Source: Streptomyces griseoviridis
GTDB taxonomy: Bacteria; Actinomycetota; Actinomycetes; Streptomycetales; Streptomycetaceae
Assembly (NCBI RefSeq): GCF_005222485.1
Contig: NZ_CP029078.1
Coordinates: 7,999,501-8,063,500, forward strand
Direction of reading: 5' to 3'
Length of the DNA stretch: 64,000 nucleotides
Every line of letters starts with the position of its first letter. The first letter of the stretch is position 1. Made by a program: the position numbers and the translations under genes. The notes beneath the pieces were generated by a model. The model did not search any database. It was not told where the DNA came from and saw only the letters and a list, made by a program, of their open reading frames with translations. Below are positions 1 to 7,709 of this stretch, piece by piece.

Positions 1-1370
1 GGATCGACCAACAGCCGCTCCGGGGTGGGGAGTCGGCGGCCGATCTCGGCGTCGAAGGCGGCGAGCAGCCGCTCGCGCTCCGGTGCGGGCAGCCGCCGCC
101 GGCTGTCGGAGGCGACCCAGGCGCGGCCCGCCCGGTTGACGAACACCCGGCGCTTGCCGCTCGCCGCGGGCCGGTTGTGCAGGTGCTCGCGCACCGCGAG
201 CACCACCCGCCCGGCGACCCGCGGCGCGGCCTCCTCGGCCGCGGCCGCCACGGCGTCCCGCTCCCGCGGTGTGCCGGCCGTCCGCAGCAGCCGGTCGAGG
301 GAGCGCAGCAGCCGTCCGGGCGCCGACTCCAGCAGCCGCGCGGCCCCCACGACGTCGTCGGCGGCGAGGAGTTCCTCGACGCGGCTGTCGAACGTCCGCG
401 CCTCCAGGTCGCCGCGGGCGACGGCGAACACGTCGGCCGCGTGCGGCCACCGCGGGTACTCGTGCGGGTGCAGCCGCTCACCGAGCCGCTTCCACTGCTC
501 GCGGTGCGCGTGCACGTCGGCCAGCTTGGCGGGGGACGCCGCCACCACGGAGTCGAGGCCCGCGAGCAGCGCGCGCCGCACCGGGCGCGGCAACGTGGTG
601 AAGCGGGTGGGCTCCTGGAGGGTCACCGTGCCGCCGGACAGCGCGCGGGCCAGCCGCAGCACGTCGGTGACGGTGTCCAGGAGCAGCGGCGCGCCCGCCG
701 TCAGCCGGGCCTCGTTCACCAGTGCCCGGTTCTCCCTGACCGGGATCGCCGCGGGCTGCGGGCCGTCCACGCAGTGCGCGGCGAGCGCCCTCAGGTCGGG
801 CAGCACGTCATCGCCGAGCGGTGTGCGGCTGCCGGCGAGCGCCAGGTACAGCGCGCGGATCTCCTCCTCGGCCGGGCCGCCGAGATGCAGCACGGTCACC
901 CGGTCGCCCGCCGCCGCGATCAACTCGTCGTGCGCGGCCAGCAGTTCGGTGTACGTGTGCGGGTAGCGGCCGTACGAGGGGAGCGTCAGCAGGTTCACCA
1001 CGCCGATGCTCAGCCGGTCGAGGGTGCGCTCGCGGGCCGCCGGGTCGGCGAGCGCCTCGATGACGCACTCCCGCCAGAAGTCGAGGGTGTCCGGCACGTT
1101 CGCGGGGAAGTCGACGAAGTAGGCGTTGTGCCGGACGTGGTCGCCGGCCATCTCCCTGACCGTGCGCAGGGTGCGGACCGCCGTGTGGACGACCGCCGCC
1201 TCGGACAGGCCGGACAGCGACTCCAGCAGCTCAGCGGAGAGCTTGAACCCGGCCGCCATCAGGGCGGCGTCGAACTGCCGTGCCGCGACCGCCCCTTGGC
1301 CGGGGGAACCGGCGGGGCGGGGGAGTCGGAGGGTGTGCCGGACGACCAACTGTGCGAGGCGCTGGGACAT
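1..1370 (-). CDS. MXAN_6230/SCO0854-type RING-family protein, N-terminal part (C-terminus beyond window)
   Basis: An open frame runs leftward from an ATG at 1370 to the window edge without a stop, giving at least 456 residues. It begins MSQRLAQLVVRHTLRLPRPA and continues as a mostly helical soluble protein with several YGRYP/HPHEYPRWPH-type turns and no signal peptide. The text resembles the long actinobacterial/myxobacterial family named after MXAN_6230 and SCO0854, whose members carry a RING-type zinc-binding domain at the C-terminus; that domain would lie outside the window, so it is not seen. The cellular role of this family is not established. The gene diverges from the kinase-like gene at 1441 with a 70-bp gap. 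No clear Shine-Dalgarno precedes the ATG. The family name is recalled from sequence feel, the frame itself is certain. Confidence 0.7.
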   Translation of the reverse strand, partial: MSQRLAQLVVRHTLRLPRPAGSPGQGAVAARQFDAALMAAGFKLSAELLESLSGLSEAAVVHTAVRTLRTVREMAGDHVRHNAYFVDFPANVPDTLDFWRECVIEALADPAARERTLDRLSIGVVNLLTLPSYGRYPHTYTELLAAHDELIAAAGDRVTVLHLGGPAEEEIRALYLALAGSRTPLGDDVLPDLRALAAHCVDGPQPAAIPVRENRALVNEARLTAGAPLLLDTVTDVLRLARALSGGTVTLQEPTRFTTLPRPVRRALLAGLDSVVAASPAKLADVHAHREQWKRLGERLHPHEYPRWPHAADVFAVARGDLEARTFDSRVEELLAADDVVGAARLLESAPGRLLRSLDRLLRTAGTPRERDAVAAAAEEAAPRVAGRVVLAVREHLHNRPAASGKRRVFVNRAGRAWVASDSRRRLPAPERERLLAAFDAEIGRRLPTPERLLVD

Positions 1371-1440
1371 TCCGGCATGATCGCAGGGCCACGGGAGCAC
1401 CCGCACCCGGGTTTTCCCGCGCCGGTCGAGGAGCGTCCCG

Positions 1441-2559
1441 ATGCCGCAGAGCACCGCACCGTGCGATCCCGCCCGGCTGGCGGCCCACACCCGGGCGGGC
1501 GCGGCGCTCGCCCGGCTCGACGACCACCGGCTCGCCGACCTCGTGTCCCGCGCGCCCGCCCTGGGCACCGGCATCGGCGGCCGGGCGGCCACGCTGGAGG
1601 TGGCGGGCGTCCGGGTCTTCATCAAACGCGTCCCCCTGACCGACCTCGAACGGCGCCCGGAACACGTCCGTTCGACGGCCAACCTCTTCGGGCTGCCCCC
1701 GCACTACCAGTACGGCATCGGCTCGTCGGGCTTCGGCGCCTGGCGTGAGGTGGCCGCCCATCTCACGACCACCGCGTGGGTGCTGAGCGGCGCCTACCAG
1801 GGCTTCCCGCTGCTGCATCACTGGCGGGTGCTGCCCGACGGTCCGCCGACCGGGTTCGTCGACTTCCTGGGCGGGATCGACGGGGCGGTCGCGCACTGGG
1901 AGGGCTCGCCCGCGGTACGGCGGCGCCTGGAGGCCGTCGCCGGGGCCCGCGCGAGCCTGGTCCTGTTCCTGGAGTTCGTGCCGCACACCCTCGCCGACCG
2001 GCTCGCCGCGGACGCCGTCTCCCGCACCTGGGCGGAACGCGAACTGCTCCGGGGTACCGCGTTCATGAGCGGGCGCGGCTTCGTCCACTTCGACGCGCAC
2101 TTCGCCAACCTGCTGACCGACGGCCGCCGTCTCTACTTCGCCGACCTCGGCCTCGCCCTCGACTCCCGCTTCGAACTCACCGCGAACGAAAGGGAGTTTC
2201 ACGCCGAGCACCTGGTGTACGACCGTAGCCACAGCCTCACCCATCTGCTCCGCCACCATGTCCTCGACCGGGTGCGCGGCGGCCGGGACCTCGGTGCCTT
2301 CCTGCGGGCCTGGACCGAGGGCCGACGGCCCGACGACGTGCCCGCCGACCTCGCCGGGATCGTCGACCGGCACGCCGCGACCGCCCTGCTCTTCGACGCG
2401 TTCGCCCACCGCCTGCTCACCCGCGGCAGACGCACCCCGTTCCCCGGCGCCGCGCTGCGACGCTCCCTGTCCGCACCCGAGCCGGACACGGACCCCGAGC
2501 CGGACACCGAGCCCGGACCGCGCCGGGACCAGGGGCCGTCGACCTCGTCCACTCGTTGA
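1441..2559 (+). CDS. Protein-kinase-like (eukaryotic-type fold) protein
   Basis: 372 residues, cytosolic, no membrane segment. Kinase landmarks are readable: a glycine-containing segment GTGIGG near 42-47, the ATP-anchoring lysine K62 in VFIKRV, a candidate helix-C glutamate E103 in AWRE, a catalytic loop HFDAHFANLL with D218 and N223, and a metal-binding DLG (D235) in place of the usual DFG. This supports phosphotransfer activity on an unknown protein or small molecule. The C-terminal tail is an acidic proline-rich repeat (PEPDTDPEPDTEPGP), probably disordered. The ATG at 1441 follows a GAGGAG Shine-Dalgarno. It diverges from the RING-family gene, which may be a functional partner by adjacency only. 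An aminoglycoside-phosphotransferase-like enzyme is the main alternative. Confidence 0.75.
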   Translation: MPQSTAPCDPARLAAHTRAGAALARLDDHRLADLVSRAPALGTGIGGRAATLEVAGVRVFIKRVPLTDLERRPEHVRSTANLFGLPPHYQYGIGSSGFGAWREVAAHLTTTAWVLSGAYQGFPLLHHWRVLPDGPPTGFVDFLGGIDGAVAHWEGSPAVRRRLEAVAGARASLVLFLEFVPHTLADRLAADAVSRTWAERELLRGTAFMSGRGFVHFDAHFANLLTDGRRLYFADLGLALDSRFELTANEREFHAEHLVYDRSHSLTHLLRHHVLDRVRGGRDLGAFLRAWTEGRRPDDVPADLAGIVDRHAATALLFDAFAHRLLTRGRRTPFPGAALRRSLSAPEPDTDPEPDTEPGPRRDQGPSTSSTR

Positions 2560-2574
2560 TTACTCAACGCGGTG
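2547..2574. promoter_or_regulatory. Candidate PadR operator, CGTTGA-N4-TCAACG
   Basis: A perfect 6-bp inverted repeat (CGTTGA, spacer TTAC, TCAACG) lies just before the GTG start of the PadR gene at 2587. PadR regulators usually bind such dyads over their own promoter, so autorepression is the likely function; the assignment is by position. Confidence 0.5.
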
Positions 2575-2586
2575 TACCGTGAGCCC

Positions 2587-3171
2587 GTGGCTCTGCGCAA
2601 CGCGGTGATGGCCGCGCTTCTGGACGGTGAGGCGTCCGGGTACGACCTCGCCAAGGGCTTCGCGGCCTCCGTCGCCAACTTCTGGATGGCCACCCCGCAG
2701 CAGATCTACCGCGAACTGGAACGCATGGAGGGCGACGGGCTGGTCGCGGCCCGCGTGGTGACCCAGCAACGGCGCCCCAACAAGCGGCTGTTCTCGCTGA
2801 CCGAGGCGGGCCTCGCGGCCCTTCGCGGGTACGTCGAGGAGGCGCCCTCCAAGCCGCCGGCCATCCGGGACGAGCTGATGGTCAAGGTGCAGTGCGTCGA
2901 CATCGGCGACCCGGCGCCGGTCCGCGCAGCCGTCGTCGAACGGATGGAGCGGGCCGCCGTCAGACTCGCCCGCTACGAACGGATGCGGGAGCGGCTCCTC
3001 GACGGCCGCGACGAGGACACCTACCTCACCGGAGCCGACCGTGTCGGCCCCTTTCTCACATTGCTCGGCGGCATGGCACTGGAGCGGGCCAACCTCCAGT
3101 GGGGGGAGAGCGTGCTGAAAAGGCTGGACTTGCGGCACGCCGCCGACGGCGCCGCGCCCGGCCCACCGTGA
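2587..3171 (+). CDS. PadR-family transcriptional regulator
   Basis: 194 residues from the GTG at 2587, which gives the usual family start MALRNAVMAALLDGE; an upstream ATG at 2572 would add five unlikely residues. The N-terminal winged helix (about 1-75) contains GYDLAKGF and a recognition region around QIYRELERMEGDGLV; the C-terminal part (about 95-180) is the helical dimerisation region. PadR proteins repress adjacent efflux or stress genes and release DNA on binding small molecules. The MFS transporter gene begins 78 bp downstream on the same strand and is the obvious target. A perfect CGTTGA/TCAACG dyad precedes the gene. Confidence 0.9.
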   Translation: MALRNAVMAALLDGEASGYDLAKGFAASVANFWMATPQQIYRELERMEGDGLVAARVVTQQRRPNKRLFSLTEAGLAALRGYVEEAPSKPPAIRDELMVKVQCVDIGDPAPVRAAVVERMERAAVRLARYERMRERLLDGRDEDTYLTGADRVGPFLTLLGGMALERANLQWGESVLKRLDLRHAADGAAPGPP

Positions 3172-3235
3172 GCTGGTGCGACACTCCGTTCCTGGCGGCT
3201 GGCCGATAGCCGATGCGCGGGCGGGTGCGGCCCCC

Positions 3236-3241
3236 TAGAGT
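3236..3241 (+). promoter_or_regulatory. Possible -10 element (TAGAGT) of a leaderless MFS transcript
   Basis: TAGAGT fits the Streptomyces -10 pattern TAGNNT and ends 8 bp before the GTG at 3250, so transcription would start at or next to the start codon. No Shine-Dalgarno is visible before that GTG, which agrees with a leaderless mRNA. No good -35 was found. Confidence 0.35.
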
Positions 3242-3249
3242 GCGGCGCC

Positions 3250-4521
3250 GTGACCTTCTCCTCGAACACCACCGAACTCTGGCGCGACAAACCCTTTCTC
3301 CTCCTCGCCTCCGCCCGGACGATCTCGATCCTGGGCAGCGGATTCGCCCGGATCGCCCTGGGCTTCGCGGTCCTCGAACTGCCCGGCGCGGGCCCCGGCA
3401 GGCTCTCCCTCGTCCTGGCGTGTCAGGCCGTGCCGCAGCTGGTGTTCATCCTCGTCGGAGGGGTCATCGCGGACCGGGTGTCGCGCTCGCGCCTCATGGT
3501 GGTGTCCGACGTGCTGGGCGCCGCCGCCTACACGGGCCTCGCGGTCCTGGTGTTCACCGGTCACGCCCCCCTGTACCTGCTCTGTTCGCTGGCCTTCGCG
3601 GCCGGGGCGGCGAGCGCGCTGTTCCTCCCGGCGATGGAGGGCCTGGTCCCGCTGCTGGTACCCGCCGACCGGTTGCAGCGCGCCAACGGGCTGCTGCGGA
3701 TGGGCACCAACTCCTCGCTGCTGCTGGGCCTCGCCCTCTCCGGGATCACCGTCGCCTGGATCGGCGCGGGCTGGGCGCTGGCCCTGAACGCGGCGTCGTT
3801 CGTGGTGAGCGCCGTCCTCACGTTCCGGCTGCCGCGCTTCGTGCGCACCGCGAGAACGTCCACGGGATGGGCCGATCTCAAGGAGGGCTGGCGGGAGTTC
3901 TCCTCCCGGCAGTGGCTGTGGGCGGTCGTCGCCCAGTACGCGATCGTGGTCGCCGCCGTCAACGCCAACGTCGGCGTGCTGGGACCGCTGGTCGCCCACC
4001 GTGAACTGGGCGGCGCCAGGACCTGGTCGCTGATCGTGGCCGCGCAGGCGGTCGGCACCGTCGCGGGCGCGGGCCTGGCCGCCCGGGTGCGGGTCCGCCG
4101 CCCGATCCTGGTGGCGGTGCTCGCCACCTTCCCGGCCGCCGCGCCCATCGCGCTGCTCGCCGCGTCGGCCCCGATCTGGACGATCGTGGTGGCGATGTTC
4201 TTCGCGGGGGTCGCGGGAGACGTCTTCGGCGTCCTGTGGTCGACCACCATCCAACGGGAGATCCCCGAGGAGGCGCTCTCCCGGGTCAGCTCCTACGACC
4301 TGTTCGGCTCCCTCGCCTTCGCGCCGCTCGGGCTGCTGCTCGCCGGTCCCGTCGCCGCAGGCATCGGCCTCGACAACGCCCTCGCGGGCTGCGCCCTCCT
4401 CGTCGTCCTGGCCACGGCGGGGGCCCTCCTGGCACCCGAGGTCCGCTCGCTCACCGACCGTGAGGTGGCGGCGAAGACACCGGTCGCGGCCACGGCGGGC
4501 CCCGAACCGGAGGTGTCCTGA
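3250..4521 (+). CDS. MFS transporter (EntS/MFS_3-like exporter)
   Basis: 423 residues with about twelve hydrophobic segments, for example VFILVGGVIADRVSRSRL, where the short loop after helix 2 holds the MFS signature GG..ADRxxRSR. The protein resembles the MFS_3 group of drug and siderophore exporters. It sits in the cytoplasmic membrane and should use the proton gradient; the substrate cannot be read. The PadR gene immediately upstream is the likely local regulator. The start is GTG at 3250 with no ribosome site, possibly leaderless. A stem-loop separates it from the convergent TetR gene. Confidence 0.9.
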   Translation: MTFSSNTTELWRDKPFLLLASARTISILGSGFARIALGFAVLELPGAGPGRLSLVLACQAVPQLVFILVGGVIADRVSRSRLMVVSDVLGAAAYTGLAVLVFTGHAPLYLLCSLAFAAGAASALFLPAMEGLVPLLVPADRLQRANGLLRMGTNSSLLLGLALSGITVAWIGAGWALALNAASFVVSAVLTFRLPRFVRTARTSTGWADLKEGWREFSSRQWLWAVVAQYAIVVAAVNANVGVLGPLVAHRELGGARTWSLIVAAQAVGTVAGAGLAARVRVRRPILVAVLATFPAAAPIALLAASAPIWTIVVAMFFAGVAGDVFGVLWSTTIQREIPEEALSRVSSYDLFGSLAFAPLGLLLAGPVAAGIGLDNALAGCALLVVLATAGALLAPEVRSLTDREVAAKTPVAATAGPEPEVS

Positions 4522-4538
4522 CCGACGGCCCGCAGGGC

Positions 4539-4570
4539 GCCAGGGGCTGCCCGAGGCTCTGCCCCCTGGC
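4539..4570. terminator. Stem-loop between convergent MFS and TetR genes
   Basis: GCCAGGGG at 4539-4546 pairs with CCCCTGGC at 4563-4570 around a 16-nt loop. There is no U-tract, as is common in Streptomyces. It could serve both converging genes. Confidence 0.45.
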
Positions 4571-4594
4571 ACTCGGAGGCGCGCGTCCCGTCCG

Positions 4595-5266
4595 CTACCC
4601 GCGCAGGAGTCCGTGGGCGCAGAAGTCCCAGACCTCGTCGGCCGTGAGCGGGGCCTCCCCGTCCCGGCCGCCGGGCTGGGCGGCGAACAGCACGGTCCTG
4701 ACGGTCAGCTCCGCGACCCGGCGCGGGTCGACTCCCGTACGCAGCAAGCCCGTTGGCTCCAGCTCCGCCGTCAGCGCGGCGAACACCGCGACCACCGGCG
4801 CGACGGCCGCCCCCGTCGCGCGCGGGTGCGACACCAGCAGCCGGGGCGCGAAGTCGGCGAACAGCGGACGCCGGGCCCCGGCCGGGGAGGGCCGGACGCT
4901 CTCGAACAACTCCCGCACCACGCACCGGAGTCGCTCCCGCGGATCGTGCTGCCCCGCGGCGGCGGTACGCAGCCGCACGGCGGTCGTGGCCATCGCGTCC
5001 TCGAAGAGGGCGAGCAGCAACTCGTGCTTGCCGTCGAAGTGTTGGTAGAAGCTCCGCAGCGACTGACGCGACCGGTCGACGACCTCCTGCACGGTGAAGT
5101 CGGTCGTGCCCTTCTCCGCGACCACCGCCCGCGCCGCGTCCAGGAACCGGTCCACCCGCTCCTCGGCCCGGCGCTTGGCCGCCTGCGTGGACCGTTCGAC
5201 GGCGCGCCGCTTCCAGGCGGGCTCCTCGGCGGGGGTGTGCGGAGGCTGCTCCGACATCGATGCCAT
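4595..5266 (-). CDS. TetR-family transcriptional regulator
   Basis: About 223 residues if started at the ATG at 5266 (MASMSEQ); an ATG at 5257 and one at 5290 are alternatives. I avoid 5290 because it would place the palindrome ACGGTCCGT (5279-5287) inside the gene. The helix-turn-helix is in the segment from VDRFLDAARAVVAEKG to SFYQHFDGKHELLLALFEDA, a classic TetR N-terminus; the rest is the ligand/dimer domain. It lies 64 bp downstream of the MmyB-type gene on the same strand and may be co-transcribed with it. The ligand and target are not evident, though the small ACGGTCCGT palindrome upstream may be an operator. Confidence 0.88.
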   Translation of the reverse strand: MASMSEQPPHTPAEEPAWKRRAVERSTQAAKRRAEERVDRFLDAARAVVAEKGTTDFTVQEVVDRSRQSLRSFYQHFDGKHELLLALFEDAMATTAVRLRTAAAGQHDPRERLRCVVRELFESVRPSPAGARRPLFADFAPRLLVSHPRATGAAVAPVVAVFAALTAELEPTGLLRTGVDPRRVAELTVRTVLFAAQPGGRDGEAPLTADEVWDFCAHGLLRG

Positions 5267-5278
5267 GGGGAGAACAGT

Positions 5279-5287
5279 ACGGTCCGT
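5279..5287. promoter_or_regulatory. Small palindrome ACGGTCCGT before the TetR gene
   Basis: A 9-bp palindrome lies 13 bp upstream of the favoured TetR start. Its position fits an autoregulatory operator, but it is short enough to be chance. Confidence 0.25.
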
Positions 5288-5330
5288 CAACGGCGACCGG
5301 GGTCCGGCGCGGGCGCGGACGGCCCCCCGG

Positions 5331-6170
5331 TCACCCCACCAGGGACTGGGTGCCGAGGACAGCCAGCAGGTCGAGCCGCTCCGCGTCCTCGGTGCCCGGC
5401 TCGGCCGTGTAGATCAGCAGCGTCAGATCGTTGCCGGTGACGTGGAGGATGTCGCAGTCCAGGGTCAGCGCACCCACGTGCGGATGGTCGACGGTCTTGC
5501 GCGCACCCTCGTTCCGCACCACCGTGCCCTCCTCCCACAGCCCGGCGAACAGCGGGCTGTGCGAGCGCAACTCCGCTACCAGGCGCCGCAGTTCGGGGTC
5601 GGCCGGATAGCGCGCGGTGGCCGCACGCAGCTGCGACACCAGTCCCGTGCGGAAGTCCCGCAGCTCGTCCGGGGTGTGCCTGACCCGGCCGCCGGGTCCC
5701 AGGAAGGCGCGCCAGACGCTGTTGCGCTCGAAGCCGCTCCAGCCGGACGGGTCGCCCATCAGCGCCGCGTACATCGGGTTGGCCAGCAGCAGCGTCAACC
5801 CCGCGTCGTACACCCCCACCGGCACGTTCACCAGCCGGTCGAGCAGCCGCTGCACGCTCGGGGTGAGGTACGCCGGTACCCGCTCGGGACCCGGTGGCAC
5901 CAGGCCGGCCAGCCGGAACAGCAGCGCCCGCTCGTCCCCCGACAGCCGCAGCGCCCGCGCCAGGGCCTCCACGACCTGCCCGGACGGGTGGGCCGCCCGG
6001 CCCTGTTCGAGGCGGGTGACGTAGTCGACGGAGATGCCCGCGAGCAGCGCCAGCTCCTCGCGCCGCAGCCCGGCCGCGCGCCGGCGCCCCCCGGCCGGGA
6101 GCCCGGCCGACGCCGGCTCGACCCGGTCGCGCCAGCGGCGCAGCGCCTGCCCAAGCTCCGTGACGGTCAT
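5331..6170 (-). CDS. XRE-type helix-turn-helix regulator with MmyB-like ligand domain
   Basis: 279 residues from the ATG at 6170. Residues about 28-85 form the helix-turn-helix with the typical GLRREELALLAGISVDYVTR segment, and the C-terminal two thirds match the MmyB-like ligand-binding domain (PVGVYDAGLTLLLANPMYAALMG and a terminal LLAVLGTQSL). Proteins of this type in actinomycetes usually control a divergent short-chain dehydrogenase, and here an SDR starts 102 bp away in the opposite direction. A dyad CCTGG/CCAGG lies between them. The same arrangement recurs at 53327-55445 with a paralogous regulator. Confidence 0.92.
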   Translation of the reverse strand: MTVTELGQALRRWRDRVEPASAGLPAGGRRRAAGLRREELALLAGISVDYVTRLEQGRAAHPSGQVVEALARALRLSGDERALLFRLAGLVPPGPERVPAYLTPSVQRLLDRLVNVPVGVYDAGLTLLLANPMYAALMGDPSGWSGFERNSVWRAFLGPGGRVRHTPDELRDFRTGLVSQLRAATARYPADPELRRLVAELRSHSPLFAGLWEEGTVVRNEGARKTVDHPHVGALTLDCDILHVTGNDLTLLIYTAEPGTEDAERLDLLAVLGTQSLVG

Positions 6171-6202
6171 GCCCCCAGTGAACACGGTCGCGGGCCCGGC
6201 TG

Positions 6203-6223
6203 CCTGGTACCCGCAGTCCCAGG
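6203..6223. promoter_or_regulatory. Candidate operator CCTGG-N11-CCAGG between MmyB-type gene and SDR
   Basis: A 5-bp inverted repeat lies midway between the divergent starts and includes CCTGGTACC. The equivalent gap of the second pair (54227-54243) holds CCTGTACCTGG inside another dyad, so the shared CCTG-TACC wording may be the recognised motif. Confidence 0.35.
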
Positions 6224-6272
6224 AAAAAGGGTCTGCTGGCCCGCCCGGTGGCGCGGGCGCAGGGTGGAGGAC

Positions 6273-6980
6273 ATGACGACAACACTCATCACCGGAGCCA
6301 ACAAGGGCATCGGCTTCGAGACCGCCCGCCGGCTCGTCGAAGCAGGCCACACCGTCTATGTGGGGGCCCGTGACAGCGAGCGCGGCCGGCAGGCCGCGGA
6401 CCGGCTCGGCGCCAGGTTCGTGCAGCTCGACGTCACCGACGACACGTCCGTGCGGGCCGCCGTCGAGACCGTCGAGGCCGGCGGCGGACTCGACGTCCTC
6501 ATCAACAACGCCGGCATCGAGGGCAGGGGCGAGGGCAACACCGTGACCGGCGCGGCGGCCGTCACCGCCGACGACGTGCGCACCACCTTCGACACCAACT
6601 TCTTCGGCGTCGTGCGGGTCACCCACGCCTTCCTCCCGCTGCTGCGGCGCTCCGCGTCCCCGGTCGTGGTCAACGTCAGCAGCGGCCTGGCCTCCCTCAC
6701 CGCCCTCTCCGACCCCGACCACCCCGCGCACTTCTACCCGGGGATCGCCTACCCGGCGTCCAAGACGGCCGTGAACATGCTGACCGTGCAGTACGCGAAG
6801 GCGTTCCCGCAGCTGCGCGTCAACGCCGTCGAGCCCGGCTTCACCCGGACGGACCTCAACGGCAACACCGGGCACCAGACGGTCGCCGAGGGCGCGGAGA
6901 TCATCGTCCGGATGGCCCAGATCGGTCCCGACGGACCGACCGGCGGCTTCTTCGACGTCAACGGACCACTGCCCTGGTGA
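6273..6980 (+). CDS. Short-chain dehydrogenase/reductase (SDR)
   Basis: 235 residues starting at the ATG at 6273 after GGAGG. The Rossmann motif TGANKGIG is at residues 7-14, NNAG follows strand 4, and the catalytic Tyr/Lys pair is in YPASK. The C-terminus DGPTGGFFDVNGPLPW is typical of the carbonyl-reductase-like SDRs found beside MmyB-type regulators. It would reduce an aldehyde, ketone or quinone with NAD(P)H in the cytosol; the substrate is unknown. Expression is probably repressed by the divergent regulator at 5331-6170. Confidence 0.93.
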   Translation: MTTTLITGANKGIGFETARRLVEAGHTVYVGARDSERGRQAADRLGARFVQLDVTDDTSVRAAVETVEAGGGLDVLINNAGIEGRGEGNTVTGAAAVTADDVRTTFDTNFFGVVRVTHAFLPLLRRSASPVVVNVSSGLASLTALSDPDHPAHFYPGIAYPASKTAVNMLTVQYAKAFPQLRVNAVEPGFTRTDLNGNTGHQTVAEGAEIIVRMAQIGPDGPTGGFFDVNGPLPW

Positions 6981-6992
6981 ACGGGGCCCGAG

Positions 6993-7032
6993 CGGCGGCC
7001 GGGGGCGGGCAGGACCACGCTCCCGGCCGCCG
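6993..7032. terminator. Bidirectional stem-loop between SDR and otnC
   Basis: CGGCGGCCGGG (6993-7003) and CCCGGCCGCCG (7022-7032) form an 11-bp perfect stem with an 18-nt loop between converging genes. Confidence 0.5.
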
Positions 7033-7049
7033 GGCGTTTCCCCGCCAGG

Positions 7050-7709
7050 TCAGGCCGCGCCGCGCCGCTCGTCCGTCCAGCAGGAGCCGTACCTGACGGC
7101 CAGCGCCTCGGACTCCTCCGGGGTCAGCAGCCGGCCCGCGCGCGGGCCGAGCAGGAGCAGCAGGGCCGAGACCTCCTCGATCTCCACGGCCGCCTCGGCG
7201 GCGGCCCCGAGCGTGCCGCCCGCGGTGACCGGGCCGTGGTTCTGCAACAGGGCCGCGCGGCACGGGAAGGGCAGCCTCTCCAGGGCCGCCGCCTGCGCGG
7301 GGTCGCCGGGAGCCGCGTAGGGCAGCAGCGGCGTCTGCCCCACCCGCATCACGAAGTAGGGGGTGAGCGGCGGTATCGCGCTGCGCTCGGACCACGCGGG
7401 CAGGCAGGACGCGGCGACGGCCTGCCGGGAGTGCAGGTGCACCACGGCCCGGTTGGCGGGCTCGCGCCGGTAGAACGCCAGGTGGAGCGGGAACTCCTTG
7501 GACGGGCGCGGGCCGTCGAGGTGGCTGCCGTCGAGGTCGAGCACGGAGAGCGCGCCCGGGTCGAGCGCGGCGAGATCGGCGCCGGTCGGGGTGAGCAGGA
7601 CGCGGCCCGCGTCGTCGCGGACGCTGATGTTGCCGGACGAGCCGGGGCTCAGACCGAGCGCGGCGAGGTGGGCGGCCGTCCGGACGAGTTCGTCGCGAGG
7701 CGCGGTCAT
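7050..7709 (-). CDS. otnC: Class II aldolase/adducin family, 3-oxo-tetronate 4-phosphate decarboxylase-like (OtnC)
   Basis: 219 residues. The family is clear from SSGNISVRDDAG, the metal-binding VHLHS histidines and LLQNHGPV near residue 155. In tetronate catabolism OtnC decarboxylates 3-oxo-tetronate 4-phosphate to dihydroxyacetone phosphate and CO2. Its ATG overlaps the stop of the kinase gene otnK by four bases (ATGA at 7706-7709), so the two are translationally coupled; this pairing is the main support for the specific name over a fuculose-phosphate-aldolase role. It belongs to the divergent sugar-acid cluster that ends with the DeoR gene. Confidence 0.85.
   Translation of the reverse strand: MTAPRDELVRTAAHLAALGLSPGSSGNISVRDDAGRVLLTPTGADLAALDPGALSVLDLDGSHLDGPRPSKEFPLHLAFYRREPANRAVVHLHSRQAVAASCLPAWSERSAIPPLTPYFVMRVGQTPLLPYAAPGDPAQAAALERLPFPCRAALLQNHGPVTAGGTLGAAAEAAVEIEEVSALLLLLGPRAGRLLTPEESEALAVRYGSCWTDERRGAA

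Noticed and set aside
3235..4572. Long minus-strand frame opposite the MFS transporter
   Set aside because: Arg/Gly/Glu-rich shadow of a clear membrane protein.
5094..6272. Long N-terminal extension of the SDR at 6273
   Set aside because: It runs antisense through the MmyB-type gene and lacks the composition of a folded protein; a GGAGG site sits before the ATG at 6273.
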